Source: Pseudomonas izuensis (lineage in GTDB: Bacteria; Pseudomonadota; Gammaproteobacteria; Pseudomonadales; Pseudomonadaceae). From it: DNA of 58,010 nt. The position numbers were made by a program, and so were the translations under genes. The notes under the pieces were generated by a model. It had not been told where the DNA came from. It worked only from the letters and a program-made list of their open reading frames with translations, and did no database searches. Below are positions 1-9,024 of this stretch, one piece after another. The DNA lies in the NCBI RefSeq assembly GCF_009861505.1, contig NZ_WTFT01000015.1:1-58010 (forward strand), given 5' to 3'. The stretch's first letter is position 1; each line of letters opens with the position of its first letter.

Positions 1-2639
1 ACCCACCCCCCAGCCTTGATCACCTTGCTGGCCTTGCTCACGCCTTCAATGTGTGTGGCATACCCCGGAATCCCGCCCGCCGTGCCGGCCTTGCTCCAGT
101 GGTGCGCCAGGCTGCGGCTGGAAATGCCCAGTGCGTTTTTGAGTTTCGGGTGTTCGGGAATGCCGACGCCTTTGCGCACCAGCGGGCCGAGGCTGGTGTC
201 GAGTTGGGCCATCAGGCGTTTGCGTTCGCTGAAGAAGTCGGCGCCCTGGAGTTTGCCGTGTTGATTGAAGGTGCGAGTGTGCAGGGCTTCCAGTTCTCCC
301 AAGGTGCTTTTCAAGTTGGTCAGGTGGTTGTTGAACATCGCGGCGCCAATGCCTACGGCGGTCGAACCCTGGGTGAGGAAGGATTCGATTTCATCGTGAT
401 GACGCGCCATGAACTCGGCTTCGGCATCGCTCATGGGCTCGAGGGCGGCGTTGACTTTTTGTGCCGCTTCCATCAGCAAGGCTTCTTCGCGGGTGCATTG
501 TGTGTTGCGCGGGTCGCTGAGCACGATCAGTTGACCGGGTTTGGCGTAACCGCTGAGTTGTGGGTTGAGGTTGCGAAATTTGGCCAGTACGGTTGGGTCC
601 GGTTGCGCAAACAGCAGCGACTCCAGAGCGGTGCGGGACAGAGGCTGCTCGACGATGTGGAAGCCGGGTTCAACATTGGACGCCATCGCGGTGGCGGAGG
701 GTGTTGAGCCCTCATGGCGGCGCACGAACGTTTCGCTGAACGGTGCGTTGCTTTTCAGGCCCTGGATTTGCGCTTCACTCAGCGGTACCGAGGGTGACGC
801 TGCCTTGCCGGTCTCGCCATCGTTTGTTGGTATCGGTGCGCCCCCCTGCTGGATCGCCACGCTACTGAAAATCCCCGCCGGGCCAATGTTGATCCAGTGC
901 CCACCCGACTGAATGGAGATGTTGTCATCGCAGTCGATAACGATCTGCCGGCTCGCGCCGACATGGACGTGCCCACTCGCCTCTAGGGTCTGGTTGCTGA
1001 CGCGGATTTTGCGGTCGCCGTGAACCTGAAGGCTATCGATGGAAATCTGTCCTTCGGCACTGCCGATCACCACATTGCGCTGGTTGCCGATCTGAACATG
1101 CATGTCCTTCAGTACATCCTGATTCCAGTTTCGCTGTGCGCGCAGGTAAATCTCCTCGGCACCTTTGCGATCCTCGATGCGCAACTCGTTGTAGCCACCA
1201 CCTCCGGGGCTGGTTTGGCTGCGCAAAATGCTGCGCGTCTTGTCCGCTGGCAGGTCCAGCGGCAGCGGTGTCGAGGCGTTGGGCAAACAGCCCATGATCA
1301 CGGGTTTGTCGGGGTCGCCATGGATAAAGCCCACCAGCACTTCCATGCCGACGCGGGGAATCATCACGCTGCCGTAACGCTCATGGGCCCACCCCGTGGC
1401 TACACGCAACCAGCAACTGGAGAGCGCGTCGAACTGGCCTTCCCGGTCCCACAACAGCTGGACCTTGACCCGACCGTACTTGTCGCAATGAATTTCGCTG
1501 TTCCTGGGGCCGGTGACCACGGCAGATTGATAACCCGAGACGCGGGTTTTTTCGATCGATGGCGGGCGATAGTAGATGTCCCTCGGTGTGGCCAGAAAGG
1601 TATTGTCATAGCCTTGGAAGTCGCCCGTGTCGTCGCTGGGAGCCGACGACTCCAGCACCTGCGGCTGTCGCCCACGGTGATCGATTCGGGTGATCAGCCA
1701 CCCGTCGTTCCAGGCACGGTTCGGGTGCTCGGCCAGGTCCAGGACATGCCCGCTTGCCAAGTCCGGATCGTCGCTGCTGCCCTTGGCCTGGCGAAAGTCT
1801 GCGTTGTGTCGCTCAAGAGCCCGCCGAGCCAGGTGGTGGCCGTGTTCGCGGTCGATGAATTGGCCGGGGAAATAGTAGTCCTCGAGCACCGGCATTTGCT
1901 TGTTGTCGACGCTACTTTCGAGGTGGAGGCGCGGTTTCTGGAAGTCGTAGTCCCGGCGCGTAACTGCAGTCGTACGTGGTTCCAGGCGGACGTTGAAGCG
2001 GTGGATGACAGGCGTTTCTGCCGCCATGCCATTGCCCGGGAGGTACTTCTTCGGTGTGGGCAATCGGGGGAAAATCATCTGCTCATCGCCGAACATCAGC
2101 AGATGACCATCGGGGCTGTGCTGGAAGTGATAGTGGATACCGATTTCGGCGCACAAACGCTGAATGAAGAGCAGATCACTTTCAGCGTATTGCACGCAGT
2201 ATTCACGTTCGGGGTATTGGCCGCTGAGTCGAAAATGAAAGTCAAGGTGTTCGAAGATACCGTGGTCCTTGAGCACCCGGGCGATGATCTGCGGCACCGA
2301 TCTTTGCTGGAAAATCCGATGATTGATGCGTCTGTCGAGGTAAGCCATACGCGGGACCAGGCTGATCTGATAGCGCGTCAGGCGTTGGTCGGAGTCGCCT
2401 TGGCCGACCCGGGCAATCTGGCCATGAATGCCACGACGTTGCCCATCGAAACTCAGGAATGCCTGACGATGCAGCAGCCTTTCGAGAGGAATGTCGGGCA
2501 GCTCGCTGACCAGCTCCAGGTCAAAACGATAGGGTTCGCTGATGGCTTCCAAGCCTGTGAACTCAAGCACCTTGAAGTCATGGTGCTGGTCGCCGTCGAG
2601 GCTCAGCGTGAATCGCGGTTGGTTAGCAGGGGTGAACAT
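1..2639 (-). CDS. vgrG: Evolved type VI secretion tip protein VgrG, 3' end cut by window
   Basis: Spike protein at the tip of the type VI secretion tube. The reading frame is open from ATG at 2639 to the left edge (879 codons seen, no stop). Residues about 1-350 are the gp27-like Rhs/VgrG core (YCVQYAESDLLFIQRL) and about 350-460 the gp5 OB-fold (GRVKVQLLWDREG, SCWLRVATGWA). Residues about 470-590 are the DUF2345 beta-helix (GGHWINIGPAG near the end). Typical VgrGs stop about here. This one continues for at least 280 residues: a LysM-like stretch (about 660-715) and then an alanine/glycine-rich segment (GSTAVGIGAAMFNN, ISSRSLAHHWSKAG), which suggests a fused effector domain. GAGAGAC lies upstream of the start. 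No other T6SS gene is in the window, so this is an orphan vgrG. The first 10-15 bases of the window are C-rich and may be unreliable. Confidence 0.9.
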   Translation of the reverse strand, partial: MFTPANQPRFTLSLDGDQHHDFKVLEFTGLEAISEPYRFDLELVSELPDIPLERLLHRQAFLSFDGQRRGIHGQIARVGQGDSDQRLTRYQISLVPRMAYLDRRINHRIFQQRSVPQIIARVLKDHGIFEHLDFHFRLSGQYPEREYCVQYAESDLLFIQRLCAEIGIHYHFQHSPDGHLLMFGDEQMIFPRLPTPKKYLPGNGMAAETPVIHRFNVRLEPRTTAVTRRDYDFQKPRLHLESSVDNKQMPVLEDYYFPGQFIDREHGHHLARRALERHNADFRQAKGSSDDPDLASGHVLDLAEHPNRAWNDGWLITRIDHRGRQPQVLESSAPSDDTGDFQGYDNTFLATPRDIYYRPPSIEKTRVSGYQSAVVTGPRNSEIHCDKYGRVKVQLLWDREGQFDALSSCWLRVATGWAHERYGSVMIPRVGMEVLVGFIHGDPDKPVIMGCLPNASTPLPLDLPADKTRSILRSQTSPGGGGYNELRIEDRKGAEEIYLRAQRNWNQDVLKDMHVQIGNQRNVVIGSAEGQISIDSLQVHGDRKIRVSNQTLEASGHVHVGASRQIVIDCDDNISIQSGGHWINIGPAGIFSSVAIQQGGAPIPTNDGETGKAASPSVPLSEAQIQGLKSNAPFSETFVRRHEGSTPSATAMASNVEPGFHIVEQPLSRTALESLLFAQPDPTVLAKFRNLNPQLSGYAKPGQLIVLSDPRNTQCTREEALLMEAAQKVNAALEPMSDAEAEFMARHHDEIESFLTQGSTAVGIGAAMFNNHLTNLKSTLGELEALHTRTFNQHGKLQGADFFSERKRLMAQLDTSLGPLVRKGVGIPEHPKLKNALGISSRSLAHHWSKAGTAGGIPGYATHIEGVSKASKVIKAGGW

Positions 2640-2981
2640 CCGATGTCTCTCTGCAGAACTGAGGCGATCAATTCTGCATGAGTGGCAACGGGGGATGAGC
2701 GGGAGGAGGGGAAATCAGAAATGACCTACGTCCCCTGAAGTTTTGGCCTTCAGACGAGTGCTTGCGACAGCAGGTTTTCTAATGGGGCACTCCCACAGTG
2801 GTTTTTGGGTTGACCGCAAATCTGTGATTACCCCCAAAACCTGTAGGAGCAAAGCTTGCTCGCGATAGCAGAGTGTCAGCCGACGATGATGCCGGCTGGT
2901 ACTCCGTTATCGCGAGCAAGCTTTGCTCCTACAGGTGGTTGCTGGTTGACCACAAGATCTGTGGTCAACCATGTGGCGTGA
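2640..2981. other. Intergenic gap between vgrG and paaZ
   Basis: The gap holds one REP doublet at 2840-2935 and otherwise only unremarkable sequence, including two short copies of a CTGTGGT(T/C)AACC-like stretch near 2945-2970. I see no open frame, strong promoter or terminator. Confidence 0.6.
2840..2935. repeat. REP doublet (REPIN), AAGCTT-type arms
   Basis: CCTGTAGGAGCAAAGCTTGC on the left is mirrored by its inverted copy ending in ACAGG, about 50 bp apart. It lies downstream of paaZ and upstream of vgrG, so it could be the 3' fold of the long paa mRNA. Confidence 0.85.
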
Positions 2982-5036
2982 TCAGTCTTCGCGCTTCACC
3001 ACCAGGGTCAAAATGTCATAGCTCGCCACCAGCTCACCCAACTGGTTGGTGACTTCCACATCCCACGCCACCACCCCTTGCGGGATGCCTTGCGGGCTCT
3101 TCTTGCCCTGGTCGATCTTGCGTTTGCAGGTCAGGCGGGCCTGGATGGTGTCGCCGATGCCTACCGGGTTGATGAAGCGCAGGGTGTCGAGGCCGTAGTT
3201 GGCCAGCACCGGGCCGACGCCGGGGGAGACGAACAGGCCGGCCGCTGCCGACAGCACGAAGTAGCCGTGGGCGATGCGCTTGCCGAATTGCGATTCCTTG
3301 GCGGCGATGTCGTCGAAGTGCATGTAGAAGTGGTCGCCCGACAGGCAACCGAAGTTCACCAGGTCGGCTTCGGTGACGGTGCGACGGTGGGTCAGCAGCG
3401 ATTCGCCGATTTGCAGGTCCTGGAAGTAGCGACGGAACGGATGCACGTCGGTTTCGATGACCTTGGCGCCGCGCACATACTCACCGGTGACCGCTGCCAG
3501 CATGGTCGGCGAACCTTGTACCGCGGCGCGTTGCAGGTAGTGTTTCACCGCACGCAGACCACCGAGTTCTTCACCGCCACCGGCACGGCCCGGACCGCCG
3601 TGCTTGAGTTGCGGCAGCGGCGAGCCGTGGCCGGTGGATTCGCCAGCGCAATTGCGGTCCAGTACCAACAGACGACCGTGGAGGGCGGCTGCGACTGGAA
3701 CGGCTTTGGCCGCGATTTGTGGATCCTTGGTCACCAGACTGGCGACCAGGCTGCCTTTGCCGCGTGCGGCCAGGGCCAGGGCTTCGTCCAGGTCGTCGTA
3801 GGCCATCAGGGTACTGACCGGACCGAACGCTTCGATGTCGTGAGCGCCGCCTTCGGCGTGCGGATCGCGCGCCTGCAACAGAGTCGGGGCGAAGAATGCG
3901 CCCTTGTCGACGTTCTCGCCACGTGGTTCGAAACCATCGCGGGCACCGAACAGCAGGTCGCTGCTCTGCAACAGCATTTCCAGGCGCTCGGCCACGTCTT
4001 TCTGTTGATCGTGGGAGGCCAGTGCGCCCATGCGCACGCCTTCCACCGACGGGTCGCCGACCACGACTTTGGCCAGACGATCACGCAGGCGCGTGGCGAC
4101 GGCATCGATGTGCTTGGCCGGGACGATGGCGCGACGGATGGCGGTGCATTTCTGCCCGGCCTTGGTGGTCATTTCCTTGGCCACTTCCTTGATGAACAGC
4201 TCGAACTCTTGGTCGTCCGGGGTGACGTCCGGGGCGAGGATCGCGCAGTTCAGCGAGTCGGCTTCGGCGGTGAATGGCACCGAGTTGCGAATCAGATTCG
4301 GGTTGACCCGCAGCTTGGCGGCGGTGTCGGCGGAACCGGTGAAGGTCACCACGTCCTGGCCTTGCAGGCGGTCAAGCAGGTCGCCGGTGCCACCGATGAT
4401 CAGTTGCAGGCTGCCCGCTGGCAACAGCCCGGATTCGTCCATCAGGCGAACCACGGCTTCGGTCAGGTAGCTGGTGGCGCTGGCTGGCTTGACGATGCAC
4501 GGCATACCGGCGAGGAAGCTCGGGGCGAACTTTTCCAGCATGCCCCAGATCGGGAAGTTGAAGGCGTTGATGTGTACCGCCACACCGCCGCGAGGCACCA
4601 GGATATGAGTGCCGGCGAACGTGCCCATTTTGCTCAGCTGCATGGCTGGGCCTTCGTGGACGACATTGCCCGACGGCAGTTCACGCGAGCCGAGACTGGC
4701 GTAGGTGAACAGGGTGCTGTTGCCGCCTTCGATGTCGATCCAGCTGTCGGCACGGGTCGCGCCGCTGTGGTGGGAAATCGCGTAGAGCTGTTCCTTGCGT
4801 TCGGCCAGGTACAGGGCCAGGGCTTTCAGGCGCTGGGCACGTTGCTGGAAGTCGAGCGCCATCAGGCCGCTGACGCCTTGGCGGCGACCGTGCTCGATGG
4901 CTTCGGCGAAATCCGGACGCTCTTCATGGGTACGGAAGATTTCATGGCCGTCGATGGCGCTACGCAGGGTTTGCGCGCCTTGTTGGCCGATCCAGCGGCC
5001 GGCGATGAAGCTTTGCAGGGTAGGGGCGTGGGACAT
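2982..5036 (-). CDS. paaZ: PaaZ, bifunctional oxepin-CoA hydrolase / semialdehyde dehydrogenase
   Basis: Opens the oxepin-CoA ring and oxidises the resulting aldehyde to 3-oxo-5,6-dehydrosuberyl-CoA in phenylacetate catabolism (cytosolic). 684 residues, close to E. coli PaaZ (681). The N-terminal aldehyde dehydrogenase domain (about 1-520) has FTAEAD with Glu258 and GQKCTAIRR with nucleophile Cys297, which correspond to E. coli Glu256 and Cys295. The C-terminal MaoC-like hydratase domain (about 535-684) has GDHFYMHFDD. An in-frame ATG six codons upstream (MIPGTT) is open, but ATG at 5036 has AGGA 8 bases upstream and gives the expected N-terminus. It is the last gene of the paa cluster, separated from paaE by a repeat-containing 178-bp gap. 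Confidence 0.96.
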   Translation of the reverse strand: MSHAPTLQSFIAGRWIGQQGAQTLRSAIDGHEIFRTHEERPDFAEAIEHGRRQGVSGLMALDFQQRAQRLKALALYLAERKEQLYAISHHSGATRADSWIDIEGGNSTLFTYASLGSRELPSGNVVHEGPAMQLSKMGTFAGTHILVPRGGVAVHINAFNFPIWGMLEKFAPSFLAGMPCIVKPASATSYLTEAVVRLMDESGLLPAGSLQLIIGGTGDLLDRLQGQDVVTFTGSADTAAKLRVNPNLIRNSVPFTAEADSLNCAILAPDVTPDDQEFELFIKEVAKEMTTKAGQKCTAIRRAIVPAKHIDAVATRLRDRLAKVVVGDPSVEGVRMGALASHDQQKDVAERLEMLLQSSDLLFGARDGFEPRGENVDKGAFFAPTLLQARDPHAEGGAHDIEAFGPVSTLMAYDDLDEALALAARGKGSLVASLVTKDPQIAAKAVPVAAALHGRLLVLDRNCAGESTGHGSPLPQLKHGGPGRAGGGEELGGLRAVKHYLQRAAVQGSPTMLAAVTGEYVRGAKVIETDVHPFRRYFQDLQIGESLLTHRRTVTEADLVNFGCLSGDHFYMHFDDIAAKESQFGKRIAHGYFVLSAAAGLFVSPGVGPVLANYGLDTLRFINPVGIGDTIQARLTCKRKIDQGKKSPQGIPQGVVAWDVEVTNQLGELVASYDILTLVVKRED

Positions 5037-5075
5037 GGTGGTTCCTGGAATCAATAGGGTTTGGGTCGCCGCAGA

Positions 5076-5186
5076 CCCTGTGGGAGCTGCGATGCGGCGG
5101 TCCGACTTGCCAGCGAAGGCTGAGTGTCAGCCGCCATCAATGTTGAATTTGATGGCCTCATCGCGGGCAAGCCCGCTCCCACAGGG
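5076..5186. repeat. Degenerate REP doublet between paaZ and paaE
   Basis: CCCTGTGGGAGCTGCGATGC on the left and GCGGGCAAGCCCGCTCCCAC on the right. The left arm is the variant that ends in TTGCCAGCGAAGG, so the two arms are of different subtypes. It lies inside the apparent paaE-paaZ transcription unit. Confidence 0.7.
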
Positions 5187-5214
5187 GGCAATGCAAATCT
5201 GTGAGAGCGGTGTT

Positions 5215-6291
5215 TCAGAGCTGGTCGAAATCCAGCACGACTTTTTCGCTGATCGGGAAGGCCTGGCACGACAGCACGTAGCCGGCGGCGACTTCGTAGT
5301 CTTCCAGGGCGTGGTTGCTGTCCATTTCGACTTCGCCTTCGATGACCTTGCACTTGCAGGTCGAGCACACGCCGGCCTTGCACGAGTAGGGCAGTTCGGC
5401 GCCCTGGGCGTTACCGGCGTCGAGGATGCTCTGGCTGTTACGTGGCAGATCGAAGGCCAGGGCGCGGCCGTCGCTGATGACGGTGATCTGGCTGACGGCC
5501 GAATCGACTTGGCGGGCGGCTTCACGGGCTTCGCGTTTCTGCTGGCTGCCGGCGGCGGCGAACAGCTCGAAGTGAATGCGTGCAGGGTCCATGTCCTTGG
5601 CCTTGAGGCTGTCGCGCACGGTCTCGGTCATCTCCTGCGGGCCGCAAATGAACGCGGCGTCGAGGGCTTTTACGTCGATCCAGCGGCTGAACAGCTGCTC
5701 ACATTTCTCGGCGTTGATCCGGCCGTTGTACAGGTCGACGTCCTGCTGCTCACGGCTGAACACGAAGATCAGGTTCAGGCGTTGCAGGTAGCGGTTCTTC
5801 AGGTCTTCGAGCTGTTCGCGGAACAGCGCGCCGGAGCTGGAACGGTTGCCGTACAGCAGGGTGACGCGGCTGTGGGGCTCGGTTTCCAGGGTGGTCTTGA
5901 TGATCGACAGGATCGGCGTGATGCCGCTGCCCGCGGCCACGGCCAGGTATTGGCCATGGCGAGCCGGGTCGAGTTCGACGCTGAAATGCCCGGCCGGCGG
6001 CATGACTTCCAGAGTCTGTCCGGCCTTCAGTTGTTCGTTGGCGTAGGCGGAAAAACGCCCACCGGCCACGCGCTTGATGGCCACGCGCAGTTCACCGTCG
6101 TTAATGCCGGTGCAGATCGAGTAGGAGCGACGCACTTCTTCGCCGTCCAGCTGGGTGCGCATAACCAGGTGCTGGCCCTGGGTGAAGTGGAAGCTGTCTT
6201 GCAGTTCCTGTGGAATCTCGAAGGCGATGGACACCGCGTCACGGGTCTCGGTGCGCACGTCCTTGATGGTCAGGCTATGAAACTTGCTCAT
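5215..6291 (-). CDS. paaE: Phenylacetyl-CoA epoxidase reductase subunit PaaE
   Basis: Passes electrons from NADPH through FAD and a [2Fe-2S] cluster to the PaaA di-iron centre. 358 residues. The N-terminal ferredoxin-NADP reductase module has the FAD motif RRSYSICTG near residue 54 and the nucleotide-binding stretch GSGITPILSI. The C-terminal plant-type ferredoxin domain (about 265-358) shows the ligand pattern SCKAGVCSTC followed by a distal LSC. ATG at 6291 is 32 bp downstream of the paaD stop; upstream is the purine run GGAGAAC. Part of the contiguous paaABCDE unit. Confidence 0.96.
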   Translation of the reverse strand: MSKFHSLTIKDVRTETRDAVSIAFEIPQELQDSFHFTQGQHLVMRTQLDGEEVRRSYSICTGINDGELRVAIKRVAGGRFSAYANEQLKAGQTLEVMPPAGHFSVELDPARHGQYLAVAAGSGITPILSIIKTTLETEPHSRVTLLYGNRSSSGALFREQLEDLKNRYLQRLNLIFVFSREQQDVDLYNGRINAEKCEQLFSRWIDVKALDAAFICGPQEMTETVRDSLKAKDMDPARIHFELFAAAGSQQKREAREAARQVDSAVSQITVISDGRALAFDLPRNSQSILDAGNAQGAELPYSCKAGVCSTCKCKVIEGEVEMDSNHALEDYEVAAGYVLSCQAFPISEKVVLDFDQL

Positions 6292-6322
6292 TGTTGTTCT
6301 CCAGCTGGACGGACGACGCCGC

Positions 6323-6856
6323 TCAGATGCACTTGAAATAGTCGAACGGTTCCCGGCAATCGACGCAGCGATACAGCGCCTTGCACGCGGTGGAGCCGAA
6401 CTCGCTGAGCACCTCGGTGTGGACGCTGCCGCATTGCGGGCAGGCGATCACCGGGCTTTCACCGAGCAGGCTGCGCTTGCTGGAGCTGCCCTCGGGCGGT
6501 GCGATGCCGTAGGCGCGCAGGCGCTCACGGCCGCTGTCGGTGATCCAGTCGGTGGTCCAGGCCGGGGTCAACTTGCGCTCCAGGCGCGGGGCGTTGAAGC
6601 CGGCCTGTTCCAGGGCGGCACGGATATCGCCCTCGATCACTTCGGTAGCCGGGCAACCGGAGTAGGTCGGGGTGACCACCACGTGCAGATGGCCGGCCTG
6701 CCAGTCCAGATCCCGGACGATGCCCAGATCGACAACGCTGACCACCGGCACTTCCGGGTCCATGACTTCGGACAGAATCGCCCACGCGGCGGTTAAGTCG
6801 CTCGGTTGTACCGGCCGGGCGCCCTGGTCGCTGGCGATCAGCTCACCAGGTTGCAT
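6323..6856 (-). CDS. paaD: Phenylacetyl-CoA epoxidase assembly protein PaaD
   Basis: Needed for maturation of the epoxidase; it is related to the SufT/MIP18 (DUF59) family of Fe-S assembly factors. 177 residues. The N-terminal DUF59-like half contains DPEVPVVSVVDLGIVR and PTYSGCPA. The C-terminal half has a zinc-ribbon-like CPQCGS...YRCVDCREPFDYFKC pattern typical of PaaD. I chose ATG at 6856 (MQPGEL): it lies 14 bp inside the paaC 3' end, which implies translational coupling. The frame stays open further upstream only within paaC. Confidence 0.94.
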   Translation of the reverse strand: MQPGELIASDQGARPVQPSDLTAAWAILSEVMDPEVPVVSVVDLGIVRDLDWQAGHLHVVVTPTYSGCPATEVIEGDIRAALEQAGFNAPRLERKLTPAWTTDWITDSGRERLRAYGIAPPEGSSSKRSLLGESPVIACPQCGSVHTEVLSEFGSTACKALYRCVDCREPFDYFKCI

Positions 6857-7604
6857 CGGGGTACGCTCGTGGCAGGAACTGCATCTCGGCCAGCAGAATG
6901 CCCAGGTGTTCGGTGTGCAGGCCCTTGCGCGCATTCAGGTAGAAATAGCTTGGCGCGGCAGGGACGGGCAGGGTGGCGCTGGCGAAAATCTGTTCGACCT
7001 TGGCTTGCCATGCACTGGCAACCGTGGCGATGTCCGGGGTGATGCCGGCTTCGCACAGGCGCTGTTCGCTGTCATCGGCGGCGATCAGTTCGACGGTGAA
7101 GCGCCAGAGTTCCGGAATGGCCGCGAGCATGCGCTTGTGGCTTTCCTCGGTGCCGTCACCCATGCGCTCGATCCACTCGCCGGAGCGGCGCAGGTGATAG
7201 GTGACTTCTTTCACAGCCTTGGCGGCGATGCCGGCAATACGCTCGTCGCTGGACTGGCTCAGGCCCTGCAACACTGGCAGGTGCCAGGCGTCGTAGAGGA
7301 ACTGCTTGAGCATGGTCACCGCGAAGTCACCGTTGGGTTGTTCCACCAGCAGCAGGTTGCGGTAGGCACGCTCGTCGCGACGGAACGCCAGGTGATCGGC
7401 GTCACGGCCGTCGTCCAGCAGTTCGGCGGCGTATTCCAGCCAGTTGCGCGCCTGACCCACCAGGTCGAGGCCGACGTTCATCAGTGCCAGCTCTTCTTCC
7501 AGTGCCGGGGCCTTGCCGCACCACTGGCACAGGCGCTGGCCCTGGATCAGGGCACTGTCGCCCAGGCGCAGCAGGTATTCGATCAGATCGGTCTTGTTAT
7601 TCAT
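6843..7604 (-). CDS. paaC: Phenylacetyl-CoA epoxidase structural subunit PaaC
   Basis: Ferritin-like, catalytically silent partner of PaaA in the (PaaAC) epoxidase core. 253 residues from ATG at 7604 (MNNKTDL), with GAGGTCG as ribosome site. The helical-bundle sequence includes LDLVGQARNWLEYAAE and YHLRRSGEWIERMGDGT. An in-frame GTG at 7616 would overlap the paaB stop and is less likely. The 3' end overlaps paaD. Confidence 0.95.
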   Translation of the reverse strand: MNNKTDLIEYLLRLGDSALIQGQRLCQWCGKAPALEEELALMNVGLDLVGQARNWLEYAAELLDDGRDADHLAFRRDERAYRNLLLVEQPNGDFAVTMLKQFLYDAWHLPVLQGLSQSSDERIAGIAAKAVKEVTYHLRRSGEWIERMGDGTEESHKRMLAAIPELWRFTVELIAADDSEQRLCEAGITPDIATVASAWQAKVEQIFASATLPVPAAPSYFYLNARKGLHTEHLGILLAEMQFLPRAYPDATW

Positions 7605-7612
7605 GGTCGACC

Positions 7613-7894
7613 TCACATGTGCCCGACTTCGGCCGGCAGCTCGTAGAAGCTGGCATGGCGGTAAACCTTGTCGTCCGACGGATCGAACAGCGGGTCTTTT
7701 TCATCCGGCGACGAAGCAGTGATCAATGCCGAAGGCACGACCCACAGGCTCACGCCTTCGCTGCGACGGGTGTACAGCTCGCGGGCGTTTTCGATGGCCA
7801 TGGTGGTATCGGCGGCATGTACGCTGCCGACGTGCTTGTGGTTCAGGCCGTGCTTGCTGCGCACGAAAACTTCGAAAAGGGTCCACTCGGACAT
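7613..7894 (-). CDS. paaB: Phenylacetyl-CoA epoxidase subunit PaaB
   Basis: Small subunit of the 1,2-phenylacetyl-CoA epoxidase, thought to bridge PaaAC heterodimers and help couple PaaE. 93 residues, full length for the family (about 95), starting MSEWTLFEVFVRSKHGLNH. The family signature HVGSVHAADTTMAIENARE is clear. GGAG sits 8 bases before the ATG. It is 28 bp downstream of paaA and 8 bp upstream of paaC, in a tight operon. Confidence 0.96.
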   Translation of the reverse strand: MSEWTLFEVFVRSKHGLNHKHVGSVHAADTTMAIENARELYTRRSEGVSLWVVPSALITASSPDEKDPLFDPSDDKVYRHASFYELPAEVGHM

Positions 7895-7922
7895 TTCAGT
7901 TACTCCACATCAGGTGGCCGGA

Positions 7923-8912
7923 TCAGGCGGCGTTCTTGTTTTGTTTTTTGCGGGCGTGGGCGACGGCGGCTTCGCGAACCCAGGCACCGTCTTCAATCGC
8001 CTTGCGGCGAGTGGCGACACGTTCCTGGTTGCACGGGCCGTTGCCCTTGAGCACTTCGTAGAATTCGTCCCACTGGATCTCGCCGAAGTCGTAGTGGCCG
8101 CGTTCGGCGTTCCACTTCAGGTCAGGATCGGGGCAGGTGCAGCCCAGCAACTCCAGCTGCGGGATGGTCTGGTCGATGAAGCGCTGGCGCAGTTCGTCGT
8201 TGCTCTGGCGCTTGATCTTCCAGGCCATGGATTGCGCGCTGTTCGGCGAGTGTTCGTCGCTCGGGCCGAACATCATCAGCGACGGCCACCACAGGCGGTT
8301 GATCGCGTCCTGGACCATGTCTTTTTGCGCCTGATTACCGTGGCGCATCATGGTCAGGAGGATTTCGTAGCCCTGGCGCTGGTGGAAGCTTTCTTCCTTG
8401 CAGATGCGAATCATCGCCCGCGAGTACGGACCGTAAGAGGTGCGCTGCAATACCACCTGGTTAACGATCGCCGCGCCATCCACCAGCCAGCCCACCGCAC
8501 CCATGTCAGCCCAGTTCAGCGTCGGGTAGTTGAAGATGCTCGAATACTTGGCTTTACCGCTGTGCAGCTTGTCGATTTCTGTATCGCGATCGGCGCCCAG
8601 GGTTTCCATGGCGCTGTACAGGTACAGGCCGTGACCGGCCTCGTCCTGGATCTTGGCCATCAGTTGCAGTTTGCGTTTGAGCGATGGCGCGCGGGTGACC
8701 CAGTTGCCTTCGGGCAGCATGCCGACGATCTCGGAGTGAGCGTGCTGGGATATCTGCCGGATCAGGGTCTGGCGGTAGGCATCTGGCATCCAGTTCTTGG
8801 CTTCGATCTTGATTTCTGAATCGATTTTTTCCTGGAAAGCGCGCTCCTGTTCGGACATTTCCGACAGGTCTTTTATGCGCTTTACGCCTGTTTCTACTAG
8901 CTGTGCGTACAT
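7923..8912 (-). CDS. paaA: Phenylacetyl-CoA epoxidase catalytic subunit PaaA
   Basis: Di-iron oxygenase subunit that epoxidises the aromatic ring of phenylacetyl-CoA. 329 residues from ATG at 8912 (MYAQLVETGVKRIKDL), preceded by GGGAG. Ferritin-like carboxylate ligands are visible in AKIQDEAGHGLYLYSAM (about residue 125) and EESFHQRQGYEILLT (about 210). The frame can be read further upstream to 9239, but that stretch is the repeat-filled intergenic region. It is the first gene of the paaABCDE unit and has its own promoter at 8955-8983. Confidence 0.96.
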   Translation of the reverse strand: MYAQLVETGVKRIKDLSEMSEQERAFQEKIDSEIKIEAKNWMPDAYRQTLIRQISQHAHSEIVGMLPEGNWVTRAPSLKRKLQLMAKIQDEAGHGLYLYSAMETLGADRDTEIDKLHSGKAKYSSIFNYPTLNWADMGAVGWLVDGAAIVNQVVLQRTSYGPYSRAMIRICKEESFHQRQGYEILLTMMRHGNQAQKDMVQDAINRLWWPSLMMFGPSDEHSPNSAQSMAWKIKRQSNDELRQRFIDQTIPQLELLGCTCPDPDLKWNAERGHYDFGEIQWDEFYEVLKGNGPCNQERVATRRKAIEDGAWVREAAVAHARKKQNKNAA

Positions 8913-8954
8913 TTTAGGTCTCCCGCCTTGAATCTGTTCTGAGGCATGGAGAAC

Positions 8955-8983
8955 TTTATAAGCGATACAGAAATTAATATCAA
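8955..8983 (-). promoter_or_regulatory. Predicted sigma70 promoter of paaABCDE
   Basis: On the minus strand, TTGATA (8983-8978) and TATAAA (8960-8955) are spaced by exactly 17 bp. Each matches five of six consensus bases. The -10 box ends 42 bp before the paaA start. The spacer begins the half-site TGTATCGCT, so a bound repressor would sit over the promoter. Confidence 0.65.
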
Positions 8984-9021
8984 ACACAAAATGACGTGTC
9001 GTATTTGTTTTTTGTATCGCT
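8961..9021. promoter_or_regulatory. Paired half-sites, candidate PaaX operator at paaA
   Basis: A 9-bp inverted pair: AGCGATACA at 8961-8969 and TGTATCGCT at 9013-9021, starts 52 bp apart (about five helical turns). It overlaps the paaA promoter. Similar GATAC half-sites recur only at the paaF and paaY promoters. E. coli PaaX recognises a TGATTC-centred site, so PaaX is the natural candidate. Confidence 0.5.
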
Positions 9022-9024
9022 TCC

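Noticed and set aside
1020..2681. Plus-strand open frame of 553 codons antisense to vgrG
   Set aside because: It is the codon-register shadow of vgrG. The protein has no family pattern, while the minus strand gives a continuous VgrG.
3078..5057. Plus-strand open frame of 659 codons antisense to paaZ, and similar long antisense frames over paaE, tynA and fecA
   Set aside because: High GC leaves few stops on the antisense strand; compositions are rich in Val, Gly, Gln and His with no recognisable domains.
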